64,000 nt of DNA from Prauserella flavalba (lineage in GTDB: Bacteria > Actinomycetota > Actinomycetes > Mycobacteriales > Pseudonocardiaceae). Below the pieces are notes generated by a model. It saw only the letters and a list, made by a program, of their open reading frames with translations. It did no database searches and was not told the origin of the DNA. The stretch is taken from the NCBI RefSeq assembly GCF_003202235.1, contig NZ_MASU01000001.1, forward strand, positions 371,769 to 435,768, given 5' to 3'. A program made the position numbers and the translations under genes. Below are positions 49,518 to 57,667 of the stretch, piece after piece; position 1 is the first letter of the stretch, and every line of letters starts with the position of its first letter.

Positions 49518-49709
49518 GTGAAGAAGCTGTTGGCACTCGCGGTTGTCGCGGGCGGCGTGTTTTTCGTGATCAAGCGCAACAAGGACGCCAAGGCAGAGGC
49601 GGACCTGTGGCGGGAAGCGACCGCGCCGACCGAGCGTCCGCTGAACGGAGTGTCGCCGAACGGCAGCGCTCCGGCCAAGGCGGGCTCGGACTCCGCGAGC
49701 AAGAACTGA
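49518..49709 (+). CDS. DLW-39 family small membrane protein
   Basis: A 63-residue protein: one N-terminal membrane helix (KKLLALAVVAGGVFFVIK), then AEADLWREATA, the DLW motif that names the family. The GTG at 49518 follows GAGGAGGG and is preferred to an upstream in-frame start. It lies just before tRNA-Ala as its relatives do in other actinobacteria. Function unknown. Confidence 0.85.
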   Translation: MKKLLALAVVAGGVFFVIKRNKDAKAEADLWREATAPTERPLNGVSPNGSAPAKAGSDSASKN

Positions 49710-49740
49710 CTTGTCCCGTGGACTCACCGGTCCACGGTCA

Positions 49741-49813
49741 GGGGCTGTAGCTCAATTGGTAGAGCGCCGCTTTTGCAAGGCGGAGGTCAGGGGTTCGATT
49801 CCCCTCAGCTCCA
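49741..49813 (+). tRNA. alaT: tRNA-Ala (TGC anticodon)
   Basis: A 73-nt cloverleaf: acceptor GGGGCTG/CAGCTCC with one G-T pair and discriminator A, D-arm GCTC/GAGC, anticodon loop TTTGCAA giving TGC, T-arm AGGGG-TTCGATT-CCCCT. No encoded CCA. In mycobacteria it directly follows ileT; here 5 kb separate the two. Confidence 0.97.
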
Positions 49814-49902
49814 CATAGGTTGACCAGGGCCTTCGTCTCGACGGGGACCACGAGTGCCGAGATGTGCCGCACCGCCGGCGAAACCGTGTGCGGAGGGCCG
49901 CA

Positions 49903-50493
49903 TCACTCGACATCGAGGCGCATCGAGACGTACGCCTTGAACCCGGCCCGCGCGGCGTGCTTCTGCGGGCGCCTGCGGTACTCGGTGAACCCGAGCTTCC
50001 GGTAGAGGCCGAGCGCAGGCGTGTTGTTGTCCTTGATCTCCTCCAGCACGAACGTGCGGAAGCCTGGCACCGCGATGAGATGTCGCAGGAGGACGGTCGC
50101 CACCCCGCGTCCCTGGTACTCGGGAGCGGTGGCGACGAAGCCGATCTCCGCCACATCGTCCGTCACGCCCTCGGGCACGGCCATGAACTGGTTCCGCACC
50201 ACGAAATGGCAGATGGTTCCGCGCAGCAGCCCGAGGTGCCTGCGAAACGGTGCCCACTCGGGTGCGAAGCACTGCTCGGTTCCGGAGGTGAGGCTCGCTA
50301 CCGCAGCGGGGTCGCCGTCGACGCACGCGACGTGGAACCGGTCGAGCAGCAGCATGTGGGCGAACGCGTCGGCGAGCGCGCCGGAATCCTTGGAGAAGAA
50401 GGAGAAGTCCTCGGCGAATCCGCGGACGAGAACCTCCGTGATCCGCCGCCGCATCGGCTCCCCAAGCTCGTCGCCCCGGCTCACCGTGATCAC
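49903..50493 (-). CDS. GNAT family N-acetyltransferase
   Basis: A 196-residue acetyltransferase. The acetyl-CoA site is EIGFVATAPEYQGRGVATVLLRHLI and the C-terminal NNTPALGLYRKLGFTEYRR is classical GNAT. Substrate unknown. Its start overlaps the TetR stop by four bases, so the regulator and enzyme form one operon. Confidence 0.85.
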   Translation of the reverse strand: MITVSRGDELGEPMRRRITEVLVRGFAEDFSFFSKDSGALADAFAHMLLLDRFHVACVDGDPAAVASLTSGTEQCFAPEWAPFRRHLGLLRGTICHFVVRNQFMAVPEGVTDDVAEIGFVATAPEYQGRGVATVLLRHLIAVPGFRTFVLEEIKDNNTPALGLYRKLGFTEYRRRPQKHAARAGFKAYVSMRLDVE

Positions 50494-51035
50494 CGCGGTC
50501 CTCCGTTCAGCAGGTGCAGCACCGTCGCGGAATCCGGCACGGCGGCGGCGCCGATCGCCATGCGCATCGTCACGGCGCCGGACAGCAACGAGAGCAGCAC
50601 CACGGCCACGGCCCTGGCGTCTCCTGTCGTGCAGTGCCCGTCCCGTTGCGCCTGTGAGATCGCGGCCTCCAGCGACCGCCGGAAGGCGAGATGGCCGGCG
50701 AGTAGCCGCTCACGTGCGCCTGCCGGTTCGTCGCTGAGGAACGCCTGGTTGACGACCGTCGAGAACTCGGCCGCGCCGTCGTCGGCAGCGATCCCGCCGA
50801 GGTAGCGCTCCACGAACCGGCCAAGGGACGCATAACCGTCAGCCGTGGCGAGCTCGCCCGCAACCTCGTCCAGACCCGCAGCAGCGCGGTCGAGCACGTC
50901 GGCGAACAGCTCGTCCTTCGTTGCGTAGTCCCGGTAGATGAGCCCGACGCTGATTCCTGCCTCACGGGCGATGCCACGCATGCTCGCGGCGGCGTAACCG
51001 CGGCGGGCGAACACCCGCACCGCGTGGGTGAGCAC
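50490..51035 (-). CDS. TetR family transcriptional regulator
   Basis: A 181-residue regulator. The N-terminal helix-turn-helix is MRGIAREAGISVGLIYRDYATKDELFADV; the rest is the effector/dimer domain. GTG at 51035 leaves only about 17 residues before the helix-turn-helix. The upstream frame is open to 51090 but without ATG, GTG or TTG, so an unusual start is possible. A TGAAC/GTTCA operator lies at 51086-51099, suggesting autoregulation of this TetR-GNAT operon. Confidence 0.82.
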   Translation of the reverse strand: MLTHAVRVFARRGYAAASMRGIAREAGISVGLIYRDYATKDELFADVLDRAAAGLDEVAGELATADGYASLGRFVERYLGGIAADDGAAEFSTVVNQAFLSDEPAGARERLLAGHLAFRRSLEAAISQAQRDGHCTTGDARAVAVVLLSLLSGAVTMRMAIGAAAVPDSATVLHLLNGGPR

Positions 51036-51085
51036 GGTGTCCCTGCTCGCGCTGCGCAGCGACTCGTTCTGCTTGTCCTTTTGAA

Positions 51086-51099
51086 TGAACCTATGTTCA
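51086..51099. promoter_or_regulatory. Candidate TetR operator
   Basis: TGAACCTATGTTCA: inverted arms TGAAC/GTTCA with 4-nt spacing, 51 bp upstream of the tetR start. Typical spacing and sequence for a TetR-family half-site pair. Confidence 0.6.
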
Positions 51100-51101
51100 C
51101 T

Positions 51102-51257
51102 CTACATGAGACGGTCTGGGCGCTGACGCGGAGGCGTATCGATCACCCGTGAGATCTCCAGCTCGATGCGCGGCGGAAGCACGTCGCAAAGTCGGCGGCA
51201 GCCGCCGAACAGCACAGGCACCTGGCTGATGTGCAGCTCGTTCAGCGCGCCGATCAC
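51102..51257 (-). pseudogene. 3' relic of a dihydrofolate reductase-like (RibD C-terminal) gene
   Basis: The minus strand reads IGALNELHISQVPVLFGGCR and RLCDVLPPRIELEISRVIDT before TAG at 51102. This is the C-terminal end of RibD/dihydrofolate reductase family proteins (HLVPVLFGGGRRLFD...IELEIVRVIDTP). The N-terminal two thirds are absent and the last residues diverge, so the gene is broken. Position upstream of tetR suggests it once belonged to the same operon. Confidence 0.6.
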
Positions 51258-51268
51258 TGCACGGCGCG

Positions 51269-51570
51269 TTGCGCTCGGAGCCCACGCGCCTGCCCGGCCT
51301 CCCCGGTGTCTCGCTGCGCCTGCGCTACGCGGGGTACTCCGACTTCCAGTCCAACGACGAGCGCAAGGGAGAGATCGACCTTGCGGCCTCCCTGGAGGGT
51401 CGCTTTCTGCCCCGGGACTGCTCGATCGGCACCAATACAGACCCGATTCACTCCGTACTCCAGCAGCCGGGACTCACCGAGGTGGTCCCCCTGCTCGACC
51501 ACCGGCTCGGCCTGCCCGCGCCGAGCGGTGGCAGCGTCCTCGAACAGCGGACCTACGTCGGCATCCGCCC
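51269..51570 (+). other. Open frame of unknown origin, probable gene fragment
   Basis: A plus-strand frame begins at a TTG (51269) and runs to 51619 under the DoxX 3' end, with GC-rich third positions as in real genes (RLRYAGYSDFQSNDERKGEI, then HSVLQQPGLTEVVPLLDHRL). I do not recognise a family. It abuts the reductase relic on the other strand, so a deletion/insertion junction near 51260 is likely. Confidence 0.3.
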
Positions 51571-51918
51571 CTACGCGGTGAAGCCCAGCACCAGCGAAGC
51601 CACCACCGGCGCCGCGTAGACCAGCGGGAACGGGACGTGCGAGAACCAGCGCGCCCTCACCACCGTGATCACCGCACCGGCGAAGTACAGCACCAGGCCG
51701 ATCCCTGCGGCGACACCGATCGCGGGCACGAACAGGCCGGCGAGCAGGCCGATCGCTCCCGCGGCCTTGGCGGCGCCGAGCCACGGCCACCACGAGCGCG
51801 GGACCCGGTACTCGCGGAGCGGCTCCACGACCCAGTTGGCGTGGAAGAAGACGGAGCCTGCCGAGAAGGCCGCGAGTACTGCTCCGACGATGGTGACGAC
51901 GACGTGTGCGGTGAACAT
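51571..51918 (-). CDS. DoxX family membrane protein
   Basis: A 115-residue protein with four membrane helices, including IVGAVLAAFSAGSVFFHANW, WWPWLGAAKAAGAIGLLAGLF and VAAGIGLVLYFAGAVITVVRAR, the layout of small DoxX-like proteins. Some relatives act in redox stress; function here unknown. ATG start. Confidence 0.82.
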   Translation of the reverse strand: MFTAHVVVTIVGAVLAAFSAGSVFFHANWVVEPLREYRVPRSWWPWLGAAKAAGAIGLLAGLFVPAIGVAAGIGLVLYFAGAVITVVRARWFSHVPFPLVYAAPVVASLVLGFTA

Positions 51919-51988
51919 CCGAGCTCTCCCAACGGGTCGTGGTGCCTTGCCACCGTCTCGACCCGCCGGAGTACGCGGATGTGACCGG

Positions 51989-52807
51989 TCAGGGCTTGCG
52001 GCCTACGCCACAGAGCGCCCGCAGGTTCGGCGGGTAGATCTTCGGCGGGGTGTCGGGGCGCCATTCGTTGAGCCATGTCAGCCCTGGTTCGACGAGCTCG
52101 AACTGCCCGAACAGCTCCATGATCTGGGCCCGGTCCCGCAGGTAGGCGTCGTGGGTGGCTTTCTGCCGGTAGTTCTCCGCGATCTCCGAGAGCGATTTCT
52201 GAGCGGGGTCGTCGGCGGGATCGACGCTGGCGTGGGAAAGCACCAGCAGGCTGCCGGGGGCCAGCCGCTCGCGGTAGTAGGCCAGGGTGTCGAGCGTCCT
52301 GGGCTCGTGCGGCATGAAATGCAGCAGTGCCACCGTCAGCAGGCACGTGGGCTGCTCGGGGTCGATCCACCCGTTGCCGGCGACGTCCTGCCACAGCGCG
52401 GATCCGTCGAAGAAGTCCCGGTACAGCGCGTGGTGCCGGTCCGGGTCGGCGTGCTGTTCCAGCAACACGTTGCTGTGCGCGTGCGCCATCGGCTCGTTGT
52501 CGACGTACACGACGCGGCACTCGCCAGGGGCGGCCTCGTCGGCCACCTGGTGCACGCTGCCCTCGGTCGGCAGTCCGCTGCCGATGTCCACGAACTGCCG
52601 GATGCCCTCGTTCACGGCGAAGCGGACCGCGCGGCCGAGAAAGCGGCGGTTCTCGACGATCGACTCTCGCAGTGAAGGCAGGAGCGCGAGTTGTTGCTCG
52701 GCGAACTCGCGGTCGACGGCCGAGTTGTGGGTGCCGCCCAGGATGTAGTCGTAGACGCGCCCCGCGCTGGGACGGTCGCTCGCAAACTGAGAGGTTTGCT
52801 CGGACAC
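51989..52807 (-). CDS. SAM-dependent methyltransferase, DUF574/Methyltransf_19 family
   Basis: A 272-residue protein of the actinobacterial SAV2177-type family: SAGRVYDYILGGTHNSAVDREFAEQ, FVDIGSGLPTEGSVHQVAD (SAM motif), VVYVDNEPMAHAHSNVLL, and the C-terminal LNEWRPDTPPKIYPPNLRALCGVGRKP. Numerous copies exist in these genomes; substrates are unknown. ATG start at 52807. Confidence 0.9.
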   Translation of the reverse strand: MSEQTSQFASDRPSAGRVYDYILGGTHNSAVDREFAEQQLALLPSLRESIVENRRFLGRAVRFAVNEGIRQFVDIGSGLPTEGSVHQVADEAAPGECRVVYVDNEPMAHAHSNVLLEQHADPDRHHALYRDFFDGSALWQDVAGNGWIDPEQPTCLLTVALLHFMPHEPRTLDTLAYYRERLAPGSLLVLSHASVDPADDPAQKSLSEIAENYRQKATHDAYLRDRAQIMELFGQFELVEPGLTWLNEWRPDTPPKIYPPNLRALCGVGRKP

Positions 52808-52911
52808 GTCGCGACCTTATTTCAGCCTGCCGCTGAGCGAAAGGGTGACCGCGCTGGCGAGGCGCCATTTTCGGGCCTAGCGTCGCAGCCATCGACGGCG
52901 GGAGGGGTGTC

Positions 52912-53502
52912 ATGGCGACGACGGACACGTACCGGGCTTTCGGGATCACCTTCGCAGGCGAGCTGGCCGAGGAGGTCCGCCGGATCGCGAAGCGGTGGTG
53001 GCTGATCGCGCTGCTGGGACTCGCCACCGTGGTGCTGGCGATCCTGCTGCTCGCCAACCTCGCCACGGCCATCGGGGTGCTGACCGTGCTGGTGGCCATC
53101 GCACTGCTCGTCGAGGGAGTGGACGACATCGTGATGGCGGGCAGGCACCGCGTGCGCTGGCCGTCCTACGTGATCGGTGCGTTGTGGATCATCGTCGGGA
53201 TCGTCGCGCTCGTCTGGCCCGGCATCACGCTGCTCGCGCTCGCCGTGGTGGTCGGGGTCGGCTTCGTGGTGGCGGGCATCGGCCAGATCGGTGCGGCGCT
53301 CACGTGGCGGCGCGGGTTGCCGATGTGGGGGCTGTGGCTCACGCTCGGCATCCTCACGCTCCTCATCGGCGTGATCGCCCTCGTATGGCCGGGCCTGACG
53401 ATCCTCACGCTCGCGATCTGGCTCGGCATCGGCCTGCTGCTGCGCGGCCTCGGCACCCTGTGGTTCAGCCTCCAGCTGCGCAAGGCCGCCGTGTCACGCT
53501 GA
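52912..53502 (+). CDS. HdeD-like DUF308 membrane protein
   Basis: A 196-residue protein with six closely packed helices in three pairs (WWLIALLGLATVVLAILLLAN, VTLLALAVVVGVGFVVAGIGQ type repeats), the HdeD/DUF308 pattern linked to acid resistance in enterobacteria. ATG start with GGGAGGGG upstream. The last 9 bp overlap the convergent XRE gene. Confidence 0.82.
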   Translation: MATTDTYRAFGITFAGELAEEVRRIAKRWWLIALLGLATVVLAILLLANLATAIGVLTVLVAIALLVEGVDDIVMAGRHRVRWPSYVIGALWIIVGIVALVWPGITLLALAVVVGVGFVVAGIGQIGAALTWRRGLPMWGLWLTLGILTLLIGVIALVWPGLTILTLAIWLGIGLLLRGLGTLWFSLQLRKAAVSR

Positions 53503-53730
53503 GCGCTCCGCCCCGATCCTGGGGAACGGGTGGATCGAGAACAGCACCTCCACCGGCACCTCGAAGTACTCCGCCATGCGCAGCGCGAGGTAGAGGCTCG
53601 GGCTGTACTCGCCGCGCTCGAGGTAGCCCACCGTCTGGTAGTGCACCCCGAGCGCCTCGGCGAGCTGCCGTCTGCTGACCCCGCGTTCCGCGCGAAGCAC
53701 CGCGATGCGGTTGTAGATGGTCTCGCTCAT
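53494..53730 (-). CDS. XRE-family transcriptional regulator
   Basis: A 78-residue single-domain helix-turn-helix protein (YNRIAVLRAERGVSRRQLAEALGVHYQTVGYLERGEYSPSLYLALRMAEYF), similar to the small regulators that accompany ABC-2 exporters. The ATG at 53730 shares a base with the permease stop (TGATG), fixing the start. Third gene of the ABC operon; may control it through the inverted repeat at 55567. Confidence 0.87.
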   Translation of the reverse strand: MSETIYNRIAVLRAERGVSRRQLAEALGVHYQTVGYLERGEYSPSLYLALRMAEYFEVPVEVLFSIHPFPRIGAERSA

Positions 53731-54581
53731 CACGCGATCCTCTGCAATGCCTTCTCCCTGCGTGCCGCCACACTCGAACCGGACTCCCTGCGCGCCATCC
53801 GGCGCAGCACCATCGGTGCCACGACCAATCCGATCACAGCCCACACGCCGAGCACACCGGCGGTCTCCCAATACCGCCACGACTCACCGATCTCCACGGC
53901 CTGCATGCCGTCGGGCAGCAGCGCGGAGCGCATGCCGAGGCCGAGCCAGTAGATGGGGAACACCTGCGCGATCCACTGCAGCCATGCGGGGAACCCGGTG
54001 ATGGGGTAGAAGATCCCCGAGATCGCCACGAGTCCCATGATCGGCAGCATGACGGCGCCGAGGTTGCGGGCGTTGGGGAACAGGGAGCCGATGATCGCGC
54101 CGATCGGCATGGTCGCGACGAGCCCGAGCACCAGCACCCACAGCAGGGTCAGCCACGCGCCGGCGTCGCCGAGGTCGAGGCCGTCGAAGAGGAACGCGCC
54201 GGGGATGAGCACGATCGCGACGTTGACGAGCACCGTCCCCGAGATCATGACGATCTTGCCGACGAGGTAGCCGAGCATGCCGCCGGGCACGGCCTTCGCC
54301 CGCAGCAGCGTCCCGTCCTCGCGCTCGATGGTGAGGATCTGGGCGAGGTTGATCAGGCTGCCGAAGGCGACGCTGACGCCGAGCACGCTCGGCAGGGTCA
54401 TCGTGCCGCGCGAGAACTCCGTGCCGGGGATCGTCGAACCGCGCATGAGCGTCATGACGACGAGCAGCGCGACAGTGGGGAACAGGTAGCCCCACAGGTC
54501 CTGGAAGTTGGTGAACGTCTGGCGCAGTTCGATCCGTCCGCGCGTGATTCCCGCGCGGATCGCGGCCGCCGTCGGGTTCAT
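53730..54581 (-). CDS. ABC-2 type transporter permease
   Basis: A 283-residue membrane subunit with six helices (LFPTVALLVVMTLMRGS, LGVSVAFGSLINLAQIL, VNVAIVLIPGAFLFDG, TLLWVLVLGLVATMPIGAIIGSLF and LMGLVAISGIFYPITGFP type). Overlaps the ATPase stop by 4 bp. Substrate unknown; drug or lipid export is common for such pairs. Confidence 0.87.
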   Translation of the reverse strand: MNPTAAAIRAGITRGRIELRQTFTNFQDLWGYLFPTVALLVVMTLMRGSTIPGTEFSRGTMTLPSVLGVSVAFGSLINLAQILTIEREDGTLLRAKAVPGGMLGYLVGKIVMISGTVLVNVAIVLIPGAFLFDGLDLGDAGAWLTLLWVLVLGLVATMPIGAIIGSLFPNARNLGAVMLPIMGLVAISGIFYPITGFPAWLQWIAQVFPIYWLGLGMRSALLPDGMQAVEIGESWRYWETAGVLGVWAVIGLVVAPMVLRRMARRESGSSVAARREKALQRIA

Positions 54582-55546
54582 CGGTTCCTCTCCTCGAAAG
54601 ACCGGGCGGCGGCCTCCTGGTCGCCTGCTTCGAAATCGCGGACGAGCGCGAGGTAGGTGTCCTCGAGTGACGCCCTGCGCACCTCGAGGTCGGCGATCTC
54701 CTCGCCGTACTGGGCGAAAAGCTGCCGGACGAATCCGGTCGCGTCGCGGGTCGGGTGCACGAACCGCTCGCCGTCGCGGCTCCAGCGCACCTCGGCCTCG
54801 GTGGCCATCCGGCGGGAGAGCGCGTCGGCGGAACCGTCGGCGATGATCGTTCCGCCCGCGAGCACGAGGATGCGGTCGGCGAGCTTCTCCGCCTCGTCAA
54901 GGTCGTGGGTCGTCAGCAGGATCGTGGTGTCGTCCAAATCGGACAACCGGTGCACGAGATCGTGGAACTCCCTGCGCGCGTGGGGATCGAAGCCCGCCGT
55001 CGGCTCGTCGAGGAACAGCAGCCGCGGCCTGCCCACGATGCCGATCGCGACGTCGAGTCTGCGGCGCTGCCCGCCGGAGAGCCGGCTCGCCTTCTTGTGC
55101 GCGTGCTCGGTGAGGCCCACCGCGGCGACGAGCTCGTCGATGTCCCACGGCGTTCCGTAGGGCTCGTAGTAGGTGCCGAGGTGCTGCAGGAGTTCCCGCA
55201 CGCGCCACTTGCTGTGGTCTCGCCACGACTGCAGCACCACGCCGATTCGCGCTCGCCAGCTCTCGTCGCCCTTCGCCGGGTCGGAGCCGAGGACGCTGAC
55301 CTCGCCTGCCGAGCGCATGCGGAAACCTTCGAGGATCTCGATGGTCGTGGTCTTGCCGGCCCCGTTGGGACCGAGCAGCGCGAGCACCTCACCCCGCTCG
55401 GCGTGGAAGGTGACGCCGCGTAGCACGTCCACCGTGCCGTAGCGCATGCGCAGGTCACGGACGTCGAGCGCACGTTCCGCGCCGGGTTCGGCGTGCGGGG
55501 TGGGCACGCTCAGCTCACCCACGGACATAGTGGTGCCCCCAATCAT
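54578..55546 (-). CDS. ABC transporter ATP-binding protein
   Basis: A 322-residue DrrA-like ATPase: Walker A LLGPNGAGKTTTIEILEGF, signature SRLSGGQRRRLDVAIGI, Walker B LLFLDEPTAGFDP, switch LLTTHDLDEAEKLAD. ATG at 55546, or ATG at 55528 (MSVGEL) which is about as likely. First gene of a leftward operon with permease and XRE regulator. Confidence 0.9.
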   Translation of the reverse strand: MIGGTTMSVGELSVPTPHAEPGAERALDVRDLRMRYGTVDVLRGVTFHAERGEVLALLGPNGAGKTTTIEILEGFRMRSAGEVSVLGSDPAKGDESWRARIGVVLQSWRDHSKWRVRELLQHLGTYYEPYGTPWDIDELVAAVGLTEHAHKKASRLSGGQRRRLDVAIGIVGRPRLLFLDEPTAGFDPHARREFHDLVHRLSDLDDTTILLTTHDLDEAEKLADRILVLAGGTIIADGSADALSRRMATEAEVRWSRDGERFVHPTRDATGFVRQLFAQYGEEIADLEVRRASLEDTYLALVRDFEAGDQEAAARSFEERNR

Positions 55547-55566
55547 CCAAGTCTTCGGTTGTTTGA

Positions 55567-55580
55567 TAGCAGAGATGCTA
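55567..55580. promoter_or_regulatory. Candidate operator of the ABC/XRE operon
   Basis: TAGCA-GAGA-TGCTA, a 5-bp inverted repeat with 4-nt spacing, in the 86-bp gap between the divergent ABC operon and the DUF2020 lipoprotein gene. Binding by the operon's XRE protein is a guess. Confidence 0.4.
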
Positions 55581-55632
55581 CATATGAACGCAGACGTGTG
55601 GCAGGGGTCCGTTCTGGTTCACTGTCCGATCT

Positions 55633-56163
55633 ATGCGAAGACTGCTTGTGCTCGGCGCCGTGGCCGCGGCGCTGACCGGCTGCTCCGGCACGGGTTCCGG
55701 TGATGGGGGACAGCCCTCGGAACCGGCGTCGTCCCCGGCGCCCACCTCGGCCCAGCTGCCCCCGGACCCCGAGCCGGTGGCCGATGGACCCTGCCCGTAC
55801 CTGGACACCGACGAGGTCGCGCAGACCAACGGGCAGCACGTGGACCAGGTTCGCGTCTCGGCGGAGCAGCCGAACCCCACGTGCTTCTTCTACCGTCCGG
55901 ACGGCGAAATTCAGCTCACTGTCCGTGTCTATTCCGGTGACCCGAAAGTGGCGGTCGGCTTGGTCGACAAGGCCGCTCCCGTCGACACCTCGAACCCCGC
56001 CTCGCAGCCACCCGGCTGGGAGGGCGGCTATGAGGCGACCGAAGAGGGCGCGGTCTACGCGGTGGCGAACGGCGGCGATGCCGTGATCGTGACGACGAAT
56101 CAGCAACAGAGCGTGAAAGCTCGCGAAATCGCCACGCAGGCGATTTCCGGGCTCGGGATCTGA
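55633..56163 (+). CDS. DUF2020 lipoprotein
   Basis: A 176-residue exported lipoprotein. Lipobox LTGC with lipidated Cys17, a P/S/E-rich linker, then CPYLDTDEVAQTNGQHVDQVRVS, NPTCFFYRPDG and AVIVTTNQQQSVKAREIA, the pattern of actinobacterial DUF2020 proteins, with two cysteines likely paired. Function unknown. Monocistronic. Confidence 0.82.
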   Translation: MRRLLVLGAVAAALTGCSGTGSGDGGQPSEPASSPAPTSAQLPPDPEPVADGPCPYLDTDEVAQTNGQHVDQVRVSAEQPNPTCFFYRPDGEIQLTVRVYSGDPKVAVGLVDKAAPVDTSNPASQPPGWEGGYEATEEGAVYAVANGGDAVIVTTNQQQSVKAREIATQAISGLGI

Positions 56164-56348
56164 GAGTGATCGTCGGATACCACTGCGTGCAGGCGAAGTT
56201 GATCTTGTACTAGTCTTGCGCGCACGCGCAGGCACCGAGGGACCGGCGCCTCTTCCGGTGTACCCCCGAAAGGACCATCGGAGGGTGCGGACGGCCCCCT
56301 GCGAAACTCCAGAATCGTTGATCTCGAAGTGACGAAGGATAGGAATCC

Positions 56349-56795
56349 GTGGCTAGCACCCTCAAGGAAGCCCTGCTCGACTCCAGCCGTCGGCCGACCG
56401 TCGTGACCGACCTGCAGACCCTGATCGACGAGGAGGTGTCGGAGAAGGGCGGCGTTTCCGGCGCTGTCGTGAAGACCGGCTACGCGGCCGTGAAGAAGAT
56501 CAAGCCGGGCATCATCGGTTCCGCCGTGGACAGCCTGCTCGACGACTTCGTCGTGGCGCTCGAGCCGTTCTACGCCGACTTCCAGTCCAAGGGCGGCGGC
56601 GACTTCGGCGCCTACCTGCCGACGCGGTCCAGCGAGGCCGCTGACGCGCTGCTGTCGGTCACCGACGCGCGTGCCGAGAAGAGCAGCCGCGATAGCATCA
56701 AGAAGGTCTACGGCAAGCTCCGCCCGAAGGGCAAGGAGAACGTCGAGGAGGCCCTGCCGCGCCTCGGCCAGCTGATCAACAAGCACGCTTCCTGA
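56349..56795 (+). CDS. DUF6918 family protein
   Basis: A 148-residue cytosolic helical protein: STLKEALLDSSRRPTVVTDLQTLIDEEVS, SGAVVKTGYAAVKKIKPGI, GGDFGAYLPTRSSEAADALLSVTDARA. Matches a conserved actinobacterial family without known function. GTG start with AAGGATAGG upstream. The 185-bp leader has AT-rich TTGATCTTGTACTAGTCTTG near 56200, a possible promoter. Confidence 0.75.
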   Translation: MASTLKEALLDSSRRPTVVTDLQTLIDEEVSEKGGVSGAVVKTGYAAVKKIKPGIIGSAVDSLLDDFVVALEPFYADFQSKGGGDFGAYLPTRSSEAADALLSVTDARAEKSSRDSIKKVYGKLRPKGKENVEEALPRLGQLINKHAS

Positions 56796-56814
56796 CGCGA
56801 GCGCGTGACGAACG

Positions 56815-56842
56815 AGGCCCCCTCCGCGCGGAGGGGGCCTCG
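56815..56842. terminator. Perfect 28-bp hairpin between convergent genes
   Basis: GAGGCCCCCTCCGC and its exact complement with no spacer, between the DUF6918 gene and the lysine-rich protein gene. Bidirectional terminator. Confidence 0.85.
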
Positions 56843-56861
56843 TCGTGTTCGGACCAGCTGG

Positions 56862-57629
56862 TCAGGACTTCTTCTGCTGCTGCGCGCTCGACGACGCCTG
56901 GCCGTTGCGCTGCGCGGTGGTCTTGGCCCCCGAGGACGACTCCGACGTCGCGGCCGACGACTTGGCCGGGCCGGGCTTCTCCTCCGTGGTGTTCGCGGAG
57001 GGAGCGGGTTTCGGCGCGTCGGTGCTGCGCGGCGGCGCGGGCGCGACCGGCGGCTCCGGCTTCGAGCGCAGCGCGTAGGCCACGGCAGCCCCCACCGCGG
57101 CGAAGCCGAGCAGCCAGGGCAGCTTCCTGCGCTTCTTCTTCTCGCCGCTGGCGGCGACCTTCGCCTCCGCCATGGCCGCCTTGAAGTCCTTCTTCGCGTT
57201 CTTGAAGTCCTTCTTGGCCTTCCGCTTGGACTGGCCCGCGGACTTCGCTGCCTGGATCGCGGCCTTCTTGGCCTTGCGACCCGGCGCGCGCAGCTCCTCG
57301 CGGCGCTCGGCCGCGATCTTGCGAGCCTGCTTGGCGCTCTTCGCCACGTCCTTGCGGGTCCGCTTGGCCTGGGCGGCCAGCTTCTTGCGGGTGCGGCGAG
57401 AGGTCTTCGCGAACTCCTTGCGCGCTGCCTCGGTGCCCTCGGTCAGCCGGTGCTCGGCCACCTGTGCCGCGTGCGCGGCCGCCTCGGCGCCCACCTTGCC
57501 CACTTCGAGAGCCCGTTTTCTCAGGTTGCGCGAGCCGTTCTTGACGGACTCACCCGCCGTCTCCGCGGTCCGAGCCATCGCCTTCACCTCGTCAATCGTT
57601 GGAATTCCTGTGTTGCGCTCGTTACCCAT
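56862..57629 (-). CDS. Lysine/alanine-rich coiled-coil protein with one membrane helix
   Basis: A 255-residue protein. Residues about 25-165 form a long amphipathic Lys/Ala/Arg-rich helix (ARKEFAKTSRRTRKKLAAQA, KKAAIQAAKSAGQSKRKAKK) resembling histone H1 or apolipoprotein-like coils. One membrane helix follows (LPWLLGFAAVGAAVAYAL), then a P/S/T/A-rich tail. It could tether DNA or an acidic polymer to the membrane; this is a guess. Divergent from ppiA by 38 bp. Confidence 0.65.
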   Translation of the reverse strand: MGNERNTGIPTIDEVKAMARTAETAGESVKNGSRNLRKRALEVGKVGAEAAAHAAQVAEHRLTEGTEAARKEFAKTSRRTRKKLAAQAKRTRKDVAKSAKQARKIAAERREELRAPGRKAKKAAIQAAKSAGQSKRKAKKDFKNAKKDFKAAMAEAKVAASGEKKKRRKLPWLLGFAAVGAAVAYALRSKPEPPVAPAPPRSTDAPKPAPSANTTEEKPGPAKSSAATSESSSGAKTTAQRNGQASSSAQQQKKS

Positions 57630-57667
57630 CCTGCCCCTTTCCGGGCGATCTCGCCGCAGATGGCACG

